The notes beneath the pieces were generated by a model. That model was given only the letters and a program-made list of their open reading frames with translations. It was not told the origin of the DNA and did not search any database. The position numbers were made by a program, and so were the translations under genes. Positions 44,393 to 51,664 of a DNA stretch of 64,000 bases are shown piece after piece (within the stretch, counting starts at the first letter, position 1; the number at the start of each line of letters is the position of its first letter). Source of the DNA: JAXGQE01 sp040766585 (GTDB lineage: Bacteria > Bacillota > SLNR01); NCBI GenBank assembly GCA_040766585.1, contig JAXGQE010000010.1, positions 62,001-126,000 on the forward strand, in the 5' to 3' direction.

Positions 44393-44450
44393 GAAAAATT
44401 ACTTACATTTAATCATTGCGATGAATAAATGTTCGGGTAATTTTTCTTTT
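44393..44450 (+). terminator. Terminator of the AOR operon
   Basis: GAAAAATTAC (44393-44402) pairs with GTAATTTTTC (44437-44446); inside, ACATTTA (44405-44411) pairs with TAAATGT (44426-44432). T4 follows. Confidence 0.8.
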
Positions 44451-44602
44451 TAAGGGGAGAAATCAGAAAAAATGCTCGTTTAGTTTGTGTTTATTATCAC
44501 TAAAGCCCTTGACAACTTGCAGTGACAATGCTACTATAACGACATTATAGATTGCATCCGAACCAGTTGGATGTGGTGGACGGATACAGAAGGAGGTGGA
44601 AG

Positions 44603-44674
44603 ATGGGTAAGGGAAGAGATCCGATCGGGAACACGGCATGGAGTCTTCTCGGTTGTCAAAGCGCCAGAACTTGA
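44603..44674 (+). CDS. Possible 23-residue leader peptide crossing the ribozyme cleavage site
   Basis: ATG 44603 has an excellent SD (GAAGGAGGTGG, 44588-44598). The frame reads MGKGRDPIGNTAW... and stops at TGA 44672-44674, inside the first stem of the ribozyme. Translation would place a ribosome over the cleavage junction 44660/44661. It may be a chance frame, but its SD is as strong as that of most real genes here. Confidence 0.4.
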   Translation: MGKGRDPIGNTAWSLLGCQSART

Positions 44675-44800
44675 CTTCGGTCAAGTTGACGAGGGAGAGG
44701 TTAATCGAATCTTCGGCGGGTGCCTCTCGGTGCAGTCACCATCGTAGAAATGCTACAAATCCCGGAAGTGATTTCGGTGACAAAAGGCATTGCAGTGACA
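44660..44800 (+). ncRNA. glmS ribozyme: glmS-type self-cleaving ribozyme (GlcN6P riboswitch) in the glnA leader
   Basis: AGCGCCAGAACT starts at 44660, with the expected cut between A44660 and G44661. The P1 stem AACTTGA/TCAAGTT (44668-44674, 44681-44687) closes on CTTCGG. The invariant TTGACGAGG (44686-44694), a P3 GAGAGG/CCTCTC (44695-44700, 44723-44728), and the core ATCGAA then TTCGGCGGGTGCC (44704-44724) follow, as in known glmS ribozymes. GTCACC (44735-44740) and GGTGAC (44776-44781) form the P4-side stem. Normally this RNA precedes glmS; here the next gene is glutamine synthetase. Confidence 0.92.
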
Positions 44801-44840
44801 ATTGTAGTTTGATATATGAATATTGGGGGAGGAATCGTTT

Positions 44841-46187
44841 ATGTCGGCTTCTTTTAGGCCTGACTATACAAAGGAAGACGTCCTGGCTAAGGCAAAGGAA
44901 GAGGGCGTTGAATTCGTTCGGCTTCAGTTTTCTGATATCCTTGGCATCGCAAAGAATGTAGCCATTCCGGTTAGAGAACTGGGACATGCACTGGACGGCA
45001 AGGTTATGTTTGACGGCTCATCCATTTCCGGATTTGTCCGGATTGAGGAATCAGATATGTACCTGCGTCCAGATCCAGGTAGTTTCGAAGTGTATCCCTG
45101 GACACGGGGAGAGGGAACCAGTGCTCGACTGATCTGCGATGTGTATAACCCGGATGGGACTCCGTTTGCCGGATGCCCTCGCGGTATTTTGAAACGGGTT
45201 ATGCAGGAAGCAAAAGATCTTGGATACACTTTCTACACAGGCACGGAGGCGGAATTTTTCCTCTTCCCAAAAGATGGGAATGGTCATATAATTGCGACCA
45301 CTCATGACAATGGAGGGTATTTTGATTTTCCACCCACGGATTTGGGTGAAAATGCCCGACGGGACATGATCGTAGCCCTGGAAAAGATGGGATTTGAAGT
45401 GGAAGCTTCTCATCACGAGACTGCCCATGGCCAGCATGAGATTGATTTTCGCTATGCGGATGCGCTCCTGACTTCAGATAATGTACTAACCTTTAAACTG
45501 GTGGTCAAGACCATCGCTATGCAGCATGGACTGCATGCTACATTTATGCCGAAACCGGTTTGCGGTATCAACGGTTCAGGTATGCATACTCACCAGTCGC
45601 TGTACAAAAACGGCAGGAACGCTTTCGAAGACCCGAGCAAACCCCACGGATTGAGTGACGAGGCAATGCATTACATGGGAGGATTGCTCAAGCATGCCCG
45701 TAGTTTTGCAGCCATTACCAATCCATTGGTCAATTCGTACAAACGATTGGTTCCGGGGTATGAAGCACCGGTGTACATCGCCTGGTCTGAACGGAACCGG
45801 AGTCCGCTGATTCGGATTCCCGCGATGCGGGGTGCCGGGACGCGTATTGAACTGCGTTTTCCGGATCCCACATGCAATCCATATCTGGCGATGGCTGTTA
45901 TGCTGAAGTCAGGTCTGGATGGGATTAAAAATAAGATTGATCCCGGAGAACCAACCAATATCAATATCTATAAGATGACTGAAGAGGAAAAGGATTCAAT
46001 GGGCATTATCAGTTTGCCAGGCAGCCTGGAAGAGGCGCTGGATGAATTGGAAGCCAGTGAACTGATGCGGGAGGCTCTGGGAGATCATACTTATGAACAC
46101 TTCCTGGCGGCAAAACGCAGAGAATGGGATTCGTACCGCATTCAGGTTCATCAGTGGGAAATTGATAAGTATATGAGCACATTTTAA
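44841..46187 (+). CDS. glnA: Glutamine synthetase, type I (alpha)
   Basis: Makes glutamine from glutamate, ammonia and ATP. At 448 residues, it is the short GSI-alpha form that lacks the adenylylation loop and is usually feedback-inhibited. FDGSSISGF, TGTEAEFFLF, HHETAHGQHEIDFRYADALLTSD (in part HHETAHGQHEIDF), GSGMHTHQSL, NSYKRLVPGYEAPVYIAWS and RIELRFPDPTCNPYLA are the metal, glutamate and ATP-site blocks. No glnR lies upstream, unlike in Bacillus. SD GGGGGAGG lies 9 nt before ATG 44841. A terminator follows, so it is a single-gene unit under the ribozyme leader. Confidence 0.97.
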   Translation: MSASFRPDYTKEDVLAKAKEEGVEFVRLQFSDILGIAKNVAIPVRELGHALDGKVMFDGSSISGFVRIEESDMYLRPDPGSFEVYPWTRGEGTSARLICDVYNPDGTPFAGCPRGILKRVMQEAKDLGYTFYTGTEAEFFLFPKDGNGHIIATTHDNGGYFDFPPTDLGENARRDMIVALEKMGFEVEASHHETAHGQHEIDFRYADALLTSDNVLTFKLVVKTIAMQHGLHATFMPKPVCGINGSGMHTHQSLYKNGRNAFEDPSKPHGLSDEAMHYMGGLLKHARSFAAITNPLVNSYKRLVPGYEAPVYIAWSERNRSPLIRIPAMRGAGTRIELRFPDPTCNPYLAMAVMLKSGLDGIKNKIDPGEPTNINIYKMTEEEKDSMGIISLPGSLEEALDELEASELMREALGDHTYEHFLAAKRREWDSYRIQVHQWEIDKYMSTF

Positions 46188-46195
46188 TAAGTACA

Positions 46196-46223
46196 GGCTG
46201 CATTTCGGTGCAGCCTTTTTTTT
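46196..46223 (+). terminator. Terminator of glnA
   Basis: GGCTGCA (46196-46202), loop TTTCGG, TGCAGCC (46209-46215), T8. Confidence 0.92.
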
Positions 46224-46311
46224 GTGTACACGATTCAGTTTAGAACATGGGTAGGACTTCGTATGGAGTTGAAGTTTGTTCTTTGCTTTAATCAAAAGAG
46301 GAAATTGCAGT

Positions 46312-46353
46312 TTGAAGGAAATATACAATATTTAGATAATCTAATCAATATTG
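46312..46353 (+). promoter_or_regulatory. Predicted promoter with nested palindrome ahead of the GNAT gene
   Basis: TTGAAG (46312-46317), 17 nt, GATAAT (46335-46340). The -10 lies inside a nested inverted repeat: CAATATT ... AATATTG (46326-46332, 46347-46353) enclosing TTAGAT-A-ATCTAA (46332-46344). This is a plausible operator. Confidence 0.5.
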
Positions 46354-46440
46354 AATCGACCTGTTCAGGTAGGCAGCTTCAAAAGAGATCGTATGAACCA
46401 TTTCTGATTTTGTTTTCTGCAGATTGAAAGGGGAATGGGT

Positions 46441-47388
46441 ATGGGCGTATCGTACCGAAATATGAATGATGATGATCTGCGGCAAGTGCAAAAGCTGATT
46501 CCCATCGTGTTTGCCGATCTTTTTACCAAAGAGACCGGACGGCCTCATTATCTTCCGCAGCGAACAAAAGAAGAAATGACCAGCTACCTGGAGAAGGACC
46601 CGGATGGGGCTTTTGTAGCCGTTACGGAAAGAAAAAAAATCATTGGCTGTGTTTTCTGCCACCGGTGGGGTGATACTGGCTGGCTGGGACCACTGGTTGT
46701 GTTGTCATCCTATCAGGGCAGAGGAATTGGAAGCAGCCTCTTGAAGTTGGCAACGGAGCATCTGGTAAAAGCACAGTGCAAAGTAATCGGACTGGAGACT
46801 ATGCCGCAGACAACGGCCAATGTGGGCTTGTATCTGAGGCACGGATACTTTCCTGAAAATCTTCGAATCCGATTGGGGAAGGAGATTGGGTTTGAACCGG
46901 AATCCATCGATGATCGCTTGATTGACTGCCTGGACAGGAGCGATGTGATTCCTTTCCTTCCGGAAGCAGCCCGGATCAGCCGCTCTGTAGATCCGTGCAT
47001 TGATTATGCCCGGGAGATCGAGGCAACATACCGGTTCAACCTGGGGCGCTGTTTATTCTGGAAAAACCAAAGCCGAATTTCTGGGTTCATGCTGGTGCAC
47101 TGGATTCCAGCCAGTACCCGGGTCATGGTGAAGGCTATGGTTGGGGATCCTGAACAGAATGCTCTGGAACATTTTCACGATTTCTTGTCCGCCTGCGAAC
47201 AGGTACTGGCGCAAGAAGGTATGAGGCAGCTGATTGTGCCGGTCTATGGAGGCCATCATCGTGTACTGGAGATCCTGACTCACTCCGGCTATCGCGTGCA
47301 GCATGTCGGTGTCCGTATGCTTTACCGTAAAGATAAGTCGCCTGTAAGTGTTGAAAACCTGGTTCATCTGGCTCAGTGGTCCGGTTAG
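46441..47388 (+). CDS. GNAT acetyltransferase, two-domain size
   Basis: 315 residues. The first domain has the acetyl-CoA loop SSYQGRGIGSSLLKLA and LYLRHGYFPE typical of GNAT. The second half (from about 170) is more diverged but ends with a GNAT-like LEILTHSGYRVQHVGVRM strand-helix, suggesting tandem GNAT folds. The substrate is unknown. AAGGGGA lies 6 nt before ATG 46441. Confidence 0.8.
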   Translation: MGVSYRNMNDDDLRQVQKLIPIVFADLFTKETGRPHYLPQRTKEEMTSYLEKDPDGAFVAVTERKKIIGCVFCHRWGDTGWLGPLVVLSSYQGRGIGSSLLKLATEHLVKAQCKVIGLETMPQTTANVGLYLRHGYFPENLRIRLGKEIGFEPESIDDRLIDCLDRSDVIPFLPEAARISRSVDPCIDYAREIEATYRFNLGRCLFWKNQSRISGFMLVHWIPASTRVMVKAMVGDPEQNALEHFHDFLSACEQVLAQEGMRQLIVPVYGGHHRVLEILTHSGYRVQHVGVRMLYRKDKSPVSVENLVHLAQWSG

Positions 47389-47407
47389 CGTAAAAATATA
47401 GAAATGG

Positions 47408-47437
47408 AAAAAGAGTGGATATCCACTCTTTTTTTAT
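47408..47437 (+). terminator. Intrinsic terminator
   Basis: AAAAAGAGTGGAT (47408-47420) and ATCCACTCTTTTT (47421-47433) form a perfect palindrome with a T7 end. Confidence 0.85.
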
Positions 47438-47525
47438 TTTGCCCGGGAGTCTGTGAGTCTGAACAGGCGGGCATTTAAAAAAAGTTGAAAAATTTTGAAA
47501 AAAAATTGAAAAGCCAGCAGGAATC

Positions 47526-47579
47526 CTCGTACAGTACGAGAATAACTACCCTCAAGTGGGTGATTGTGGAGGAAAGTGG
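47526..47579 (+). promoter_or_regulatory. MraZ boxes and palindrome upstream of mraZ
   Basis: GTGG repeats at 47556, 47566 and 47576 are spaced exactly 10 bp, the helical phasing of MraZ-binding boxes in dcw promoters. Just before them is the palindrome CTCGTACAGTACGAG (47526-47540), overlapping a weak -10 for TTGAAA at 47506-47511. Confidence 0.7.
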
Positions 47580-47610
47580 TAGATTATACACAGACGGTGG
47601 GGGAAATATC

Positions 47611-48042
47611 ATGTTTATGGGTGAATACAGACACTCAATTGATGGGAAAAACCGCATGATAATTCCGGCAAAATTCCGGGACGACCTGGGTGATCACTTT
47701 GTGATGACCAAGGGGTTGGACGGCTGTCTGTTTTTATATCCCCTGTCTGAGTGGTCCATTCTGGAAGATAAGCTCAAATCCCTGCCGTTTACCAAGTCCG
47801 ATGCGCGATCTTTTGTCAGGTTCTTCTTCTCCGGGGCTACAGAGTGTGAAGTGGACAAGCAGGGAAGGATTCTGCTTCCTCAGAATCTGAAGGATTTCTG
47901 CAAAATATCCAAAGATGTGGTAATTATCGGCGTATCGACACGAGTAGAAATCTGGGCGGAGGAAGTCTGGACAACCTACAGCCAGGAAGCTGAAGAAACA
48001 TACGAGGAAATTGCGGAGAACATGGTGGATCTGGGAATATAG
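47611..48042 (+). CDS. mraZ: Transcriptional regulator MraZ
   Basis: 143 residues with two SpoVT/AbrB-like MraZ repeats: MFMGEYRHSIDGKNRMIIPAKF, quoted in part as EYRHSIDGKNRMIIP, and GATECEVDKQGRILLPQNLKDF. MraZ binds tandem GTGG boxes before its own gene and represses the dcw operon. ATG 47611 follows GGTGGGGG. It starts the dcw cluster. Confidence 0.95.
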   Translation: MFMGEYRHSIDGKNRMIIPAKFRDDLGDHFVMTKGLDGCLFLYPLSEWSILEDKLKSLPFTKSDARSFVRFFFSGATECEVDKQGRILLPQNLKDFCKISKDVVIIGVSTRVEIWAEEVWTTYSQEAEETYEEIAENMVDLGI

Positions 48043-48068
48043 CATAACAGATGCAGGCGGTGGTAACC

Positions 48069-49004
48069 TTGGATTTTCAACATATTCCGGTTCTACTGAA
48101 AGAAATCATGCAAGGTCTGAAACCGGATCCGGGGGATATCATTGTCGACGGGACTGTGGGTGGAGCGGGTCATGCCCACGCAATTATCCCTCATATCCTG
48201 CCGGGTGGACGATATATCGGGATTGATAAAGATCCGGCGGCCATTGCTGCAGCCACACATATTCTTTCCGAATTTGGTTCTTCGGTTACATTGGTACGAA
48301 GCAGCTATGCGCTGGTGCCGGAAGTGCTGGCCGATTTGGGAATTGAAAGGATCGATGGGATCCTTTTTGATCTAGGGGTTTCTTCCCACCAGCTGGATCA
48401 GCCGGAACGTGGTTTCAGCTACATGGCGGATGCACCTTTGGATATGCGTATGGATCCGGATGGATCGCTGACTGCGAAAGACATTGTCAATCAGTACAGT
48501 CATGAGGAACTGACCCGTATTCTTCGCACTTACGGAGAAGAACGATGGGCCAGCCGCATTGCATCATACATAGTTCAGGAGCGGGAACGTTCGGTTATTT
48601 CAACGACGGAACAATTGGTGGCTGTGATCAAAAAAGCAATTCCAGCATCTGCACGCAGAACCGGGCCTCATCCTGCCCGAAGAACATTCCAGGCATTGAG
48701 AATCGCCGTGAACGACGAACTAACGGAACTGGAAAATACTCTGCAGCGGGTCATTCCTCTACTGAATGATAAGGGTCGAATCTGTGTCATTTCGTTTCAT
48801 TCTCTGGAAGATAGAATTGTAAAGCAAGCATTCCAGGAATTTGCCAAAGGATGTATTTGTCCACCGGAATTGCCAGTCTGTGTCTGCAGCAGGAAGCCGC
48901 AGATTCGAATCATTACAAGAAGGCCGATTGAAGCAAGTCAACAGGAACTGGAAGTGAATTTGCGAGCACGGAGTGCGAAACTGCGCATCGCAGAAAAAAT
49001 ATGA
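48069..49004 (+). CDS. rsmH: 16S rRNA (cytosine-1402-N4)-methyltransferase
   Basis: RsmH/MraW of 311 residues. HIPVLLKEIMQGL, VDGTVGGAGHAHAI (SAM motif), FDLGVSSHQLDQPERGFSY and SFHSLEDRIVKQAF are diagnostic. It modifies C1402 of 16S rRNA with RsmI. The TTG at 48069 is preferred because GGCGGTGG lies 6 nt before and the protein then begins like other RsmH (MDFQHIPVLL). An in-frame ATG at 48051 lacks an SD. Confidence 0.93.
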   Translation: MDFQHIPVLLKEIMQGLKPDPGDIIVDGTVGGAGHAHAIIPHILPGGRYIGIDKDPAAIAAATHILSEFGSSVTLVRSSYALVPEVLADLGIERIDGILFDLGVSSHQLDQPERGFSYMADAPLDMRMDPDGSLTAKDIVNQYSHEELTRILRTYGEERWASRIASYIVQERERSVISTTEQLVAVIKKAIPASARRTGPHPARRTFQALRIAVNDELTELENTLQRVIPLLNDKGRICVISFHSLEDRIVKQAFQEFAKGCICPPELPVCVCSRKPQIRIITRRPIEASQQELEVNLRARSAKLRIAEKI

Positions 49005-49019
49005 AGCGAGGTGACAAGA

Positions 49020-49532
49020 ATGGGACTTCAACAGCGGGCGTATGACTATGACTATGAATATCCTGTGCATCATCGGACCCGGCACGCTGTTGAGGCGCAG
49101 CCGGTACGGCGTGAAAAAAAGCGTATTAAGGCTGAAAAGCATTCTGTTCCAGCATCCCGATATGTTATAATAATTGTGGCTGTAGTACTGATTAATGTCC
49201 TTTTGGTTTGCCGGCAGAATATTGTTTTGCAGAGGGGATATGAATTATCTCACCTGAACAACGAATTAACGGCTTTGCAAGAAGAGAATCAGCGATTAAC
49301 TCTAGCTGTGGGAAAGCTGGAGTCATTGGATCGCATCGAAAATATTGCATTATCCCGTCTGGGTATGGTCCACAGTGATCAGATCAGGCTGGTATCATTC
49401 CAACCGACAGAACCTTTGGAAGGGGATTCGGTGACCATTGCCGGAAGTACCCAAGAATCCTGGTTTGGCAGAATTGCAGCTGCCATTCGCGGTGATTCAG
49501 CCCGTGCTGAGGCCAGCGGTACACAGCCGTAA
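49020..49532 (+). CDS. ftsL: Cell division protein FtsL-like
   Basis: 170 residues with FtsL topology: a basic, tyrosine-rich cytoplasmic N-terminus (YDYDYEYP), a single membrane helix (YVIIIVAVVLINVLLV), a short coiled coil (LSHLNNELTALQEENQRL) and an extended periplasmic-side tail. It scaffolds DivIB/FtsQ and PBP at the septum. Position between rsmH and the PBP gene supports this despite low sequence conservation. SD GAGGTG precedes ATG 49020. Confidence 0.82.
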   Translation: MGLQQRAYDYDYEYPVHHRTRHAVEAQPVRREKKRIKAEKHSVPASRYVIIIVAVVLINVLLVCRQNIVLQRGYELSHLNNELTALQEENQRLTLAVGKLESLDRIENIALSRLGMVHSDQIRLVSFQPTEPLEGDSVTIAGSTQESWFGRIAAAIRGDSARAEASGTQP

Positions 49533-49562
49533 GTCAATTGTTTTCTGAGAGGAGAATGGCAT

Positions 49563-51644
49563 GTGGCTGGTTCACGATCCGCTGACAGCAAACATCGAAT
49601 AGTGGTGCTTTTTTTCATTATTCTCTTTCTGTTTGCCCTATTGGGAGTCCGGCTGGTCTGGATACAGGTTGTCCGGGGGTCTTACTATGCTGAACTGGCG
49701 GTGGGAACCCGCACCCGGGGAGTGGAAATTGAAGCTAAACGAGGAGATATTGTGGACCGAAACGGCAAAGTGCTGGCAGTCAGCATTGTGACCGATTCGG
49801 TCTATGCTATTCCGGGAGAAATTGAAGACAGCGAAACGACAGCCGCTGTATTGAGCGATATTTTGGGTGTGCCCAAAGGAGATGTACTAAAAAGCATTAC
49901 CCGGCAGCAGTTTCATGTTTATGTCAAACACAAGATTACGAAAGAACAGTCGGATAAAATCCGTGAAGCTCGTCTGACGGGCATTGGTCTTGAGCCCCGC
50001 AGCCAGCGCTTCTACCCTCTGGATAACCGGGCTTCTCATGTTCTGGGTTTTGCCGGAACAGACAACCAGGGGCTCTATGGTTTGGAAGTGGCCTATGAAG
50101 ATGAACTCGTAGGAGAGAACGGCAGCATTACAGCCGAGTATGATGCCCGTCACCAGGAAATACCTGGCGGCACCCACGTTTATACGGCACCAAAAGACGG
50201 GCATACTTTGCACCTGACCTTGGATGAAACGATTCAATACATGGTGGAACGAGAATTGCAGGATGCAGTGAAAGAACACAAAGTGAAACAAGGAACAGCG
50301 ATTGTGATGGACATTCAGACCGGCGGGATTCTTGCTATGGCCAGCTATCCGGATTTCAATCCCAACACTCCCTTCGAAGTACCCGTGGAGCGTTGGAGAA
50401 ATCCCGCTGTATCCGATATGTTTGAACCGGGTTCGATCTTCAAAATCGTGACCCTTTCAGCTGCACTGGCGGAAGATGCGGTGTCCATGTCGGAAACATT
50501 CACCTGTACCGGATCTCTGACCATACCGGGTGCAACCATCGGGTGTACCCGAACTCATGGCAAGCAGACCTTGCAGGAGGGGGTCAACAACTCCTGCAAC
50601 GCGGTTTTCATTACATTGAGCCAGCGCTTGGGCATGGAAACTATGTATCAATATATCCGGGCTTTTTCCTTCGGCCAGAAAACCGGGATTGATTATCCCG
50701 GTGAAGCAACCGGACTGGTGATCGATGAATCCCGGCTGCGGCAGGTGGATTTGGCCAGGGTATCTTTTGGCCAGGCAATTTCAGTTACCCCGCTGCAGAT
50801 GGTATCCGCAGCGGCTACCATCGCCAACGGAGGGCTTTTCCAGACACCGCATTTCGTAGACCATGTGACGGACAGCAGTGGGAATCTGATTGATAATTGG
50901 AAAAACCACAGCGAATTTCGCCAAATCATCAGCGGTGAGGATTCGGAACGTATCCGGGATATGCTGGAAAAAGTAGTCTCGGAAGGTACGGGCCGCAATG
51001 CCTATATTCCCGGATATAAGGTTGCAGGGAAAACCGGGACTGCTCAAAAGGTTGTGGACGGCGTGTACGCAGAAGGAAAGTATGTAGCTTCTTTCCTTGG
51101 ATTTGCGCCGGCTGATAATCCGCGGTTGGCCATGATTGTGGTGATGGATGAGCCTTCAGGAAAAGTATATTACGGAGGTCAGGTGGCAGCTCCCGTATTC
51201 AAAAATGTTATTCATGAGGCGCTGCAGTACCTGGAAATCATGCCCAATACTGCAGATGGAGAAGATGCAGAAAATGCAAATCAGAATGGAATCACCGTGC
51301 CTGACCTGGCGGGGCGCACAATAGAAAGTGCTGAGGCCAAACTGACGAAAGCGGAATTGAGAGTCAGTGTTCAGGGGACCGGTTCCCAAGTGCTGCGCCA
51401 ATTTCCTGAAGCTGGAGTAAAAGTATCGGTGAATAGTGCAGTCAGGATTTTCACCGGTTCTGCCGGGTCCGATCGGATTGTGGTGCCGGATATCCGTGGA
51501 ATGACCATGCGCGGATGTGCTGAAATCCTGGAAATGTATGGACTTTGCATGACCACCGGCGGTTCGGGGACAGCTGTGTCCCAGAATCCGGCTCCTGGAA
51601 CGGAAGTTGACAAAAATTCATCGGTTCATGTACAATTCCAATAA
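49563..51644 (+). CDS. Class B penicillin-binding protein with two PASTA domains (PBP2/SpoVD type)
   Basis: 693 residues. One N-terminal membrane helix is followed by the class B dimerisation domain (KRGDIVDRNGKVLA) and transpeptidase with SIFK (Ser291), SCN (Ser344) and KTG (Lys490). Two PASTA repeats fill the end (VPDLAGRTIESAEAKL, VPDIRGMTMRGCAEIL). It crosslinks peptidoglycan at the septum or spore cortex; which one cannot be told because only one such gene lies here. The start is GTG 49563 (AGAGGAGA upstream). Confidence 0.93.
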   Translation: MAGSRSADSKHRIVVLFFIILFLFALLGVRLVWIQVVRGSYYAELAVGTRTRGVEIEAKRGDIVDRNGKVLAVSIVTDSVYAIPGEIEDSETTAAVLSDILGVPKGDVLKSITRQQFHVYVKHKITKEQSDKIREARLTGIGLEPRSQRFYPLDNRASHVLGFAGTDNQGLYGLEVAYEDELVGENGSITAEYDARHQEIPGGTHVYTAPKDGHTLHLTLDETIQYMVERELQDAVKEHKVKQGTAIVMDIQTGGILAMASYPDFNPNTPFEVPVERWRNPAVSDMFEPGSIFKIVTLSAALAEDAVSMSETFTCTGSLTIPGATIGCTRTHGKQTLQEGVNNSCNAVFITLSQRLGMETMYQYIRAFSFGQKTGIDYPGEATGLVIDESRLRQVDLARVSFGQAISVTPLQMVSAAATIANGGLFQTPHFVDHVTDSSGNLIDNWKNHSEFRQIISGEDSERIRDMLEKVVSEGTGRNAYIPGYKVAGKTGTAQKVVDGVYAEGKYVASFLGFAPADNPRLAMIVVMDEPSGKVYYGGQVAAPVFKNVIHEALQYLEIMPNTADGEDAENANQNGITVPDLAGRTIESAEAKLTKAELRVSVQGTGSQVLRQFPEAGVKVSVNSAVRIFTGSAGSDRIVVPDIRGMTMRGCAEILEMYGLCMTTGGSGTAVSQNPAPGTEVDKNSSVHVQFQ

Positions 51645-51664
51645 ATTAGAAAAGAGTGGGGAAA

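Larger units (their letters stand above)
44388..44840 (+). promoter_or_regulatory. Long glnA leader and promoter region
   Basis: 453 nt between benE and glnA. In order: the benE terminator; promoter TTGACA (44509-44514), 17 nt, TACTAT (44532-44537), with TATAAC (44535-44540) as an alternative -10; a small hairpin CATCC/GGATG (44555-44573); an SD plus 23-codon frame; the glmS-type ribozyme; and SD GGGGGAGG at 44824-44831 for ATG 44841. A 13-nt direct repeat TTGCAGTGACAAT occurs at 44517-44529 and 44790-44802. Confidence 0.8.

Noticed and set aside
47526..47540. Palindrome before mraZ as a LexA (SOS) box
   Set aside because: It does not match the Gram-positive LexA consensus CGAAC-N4-GTTCG.
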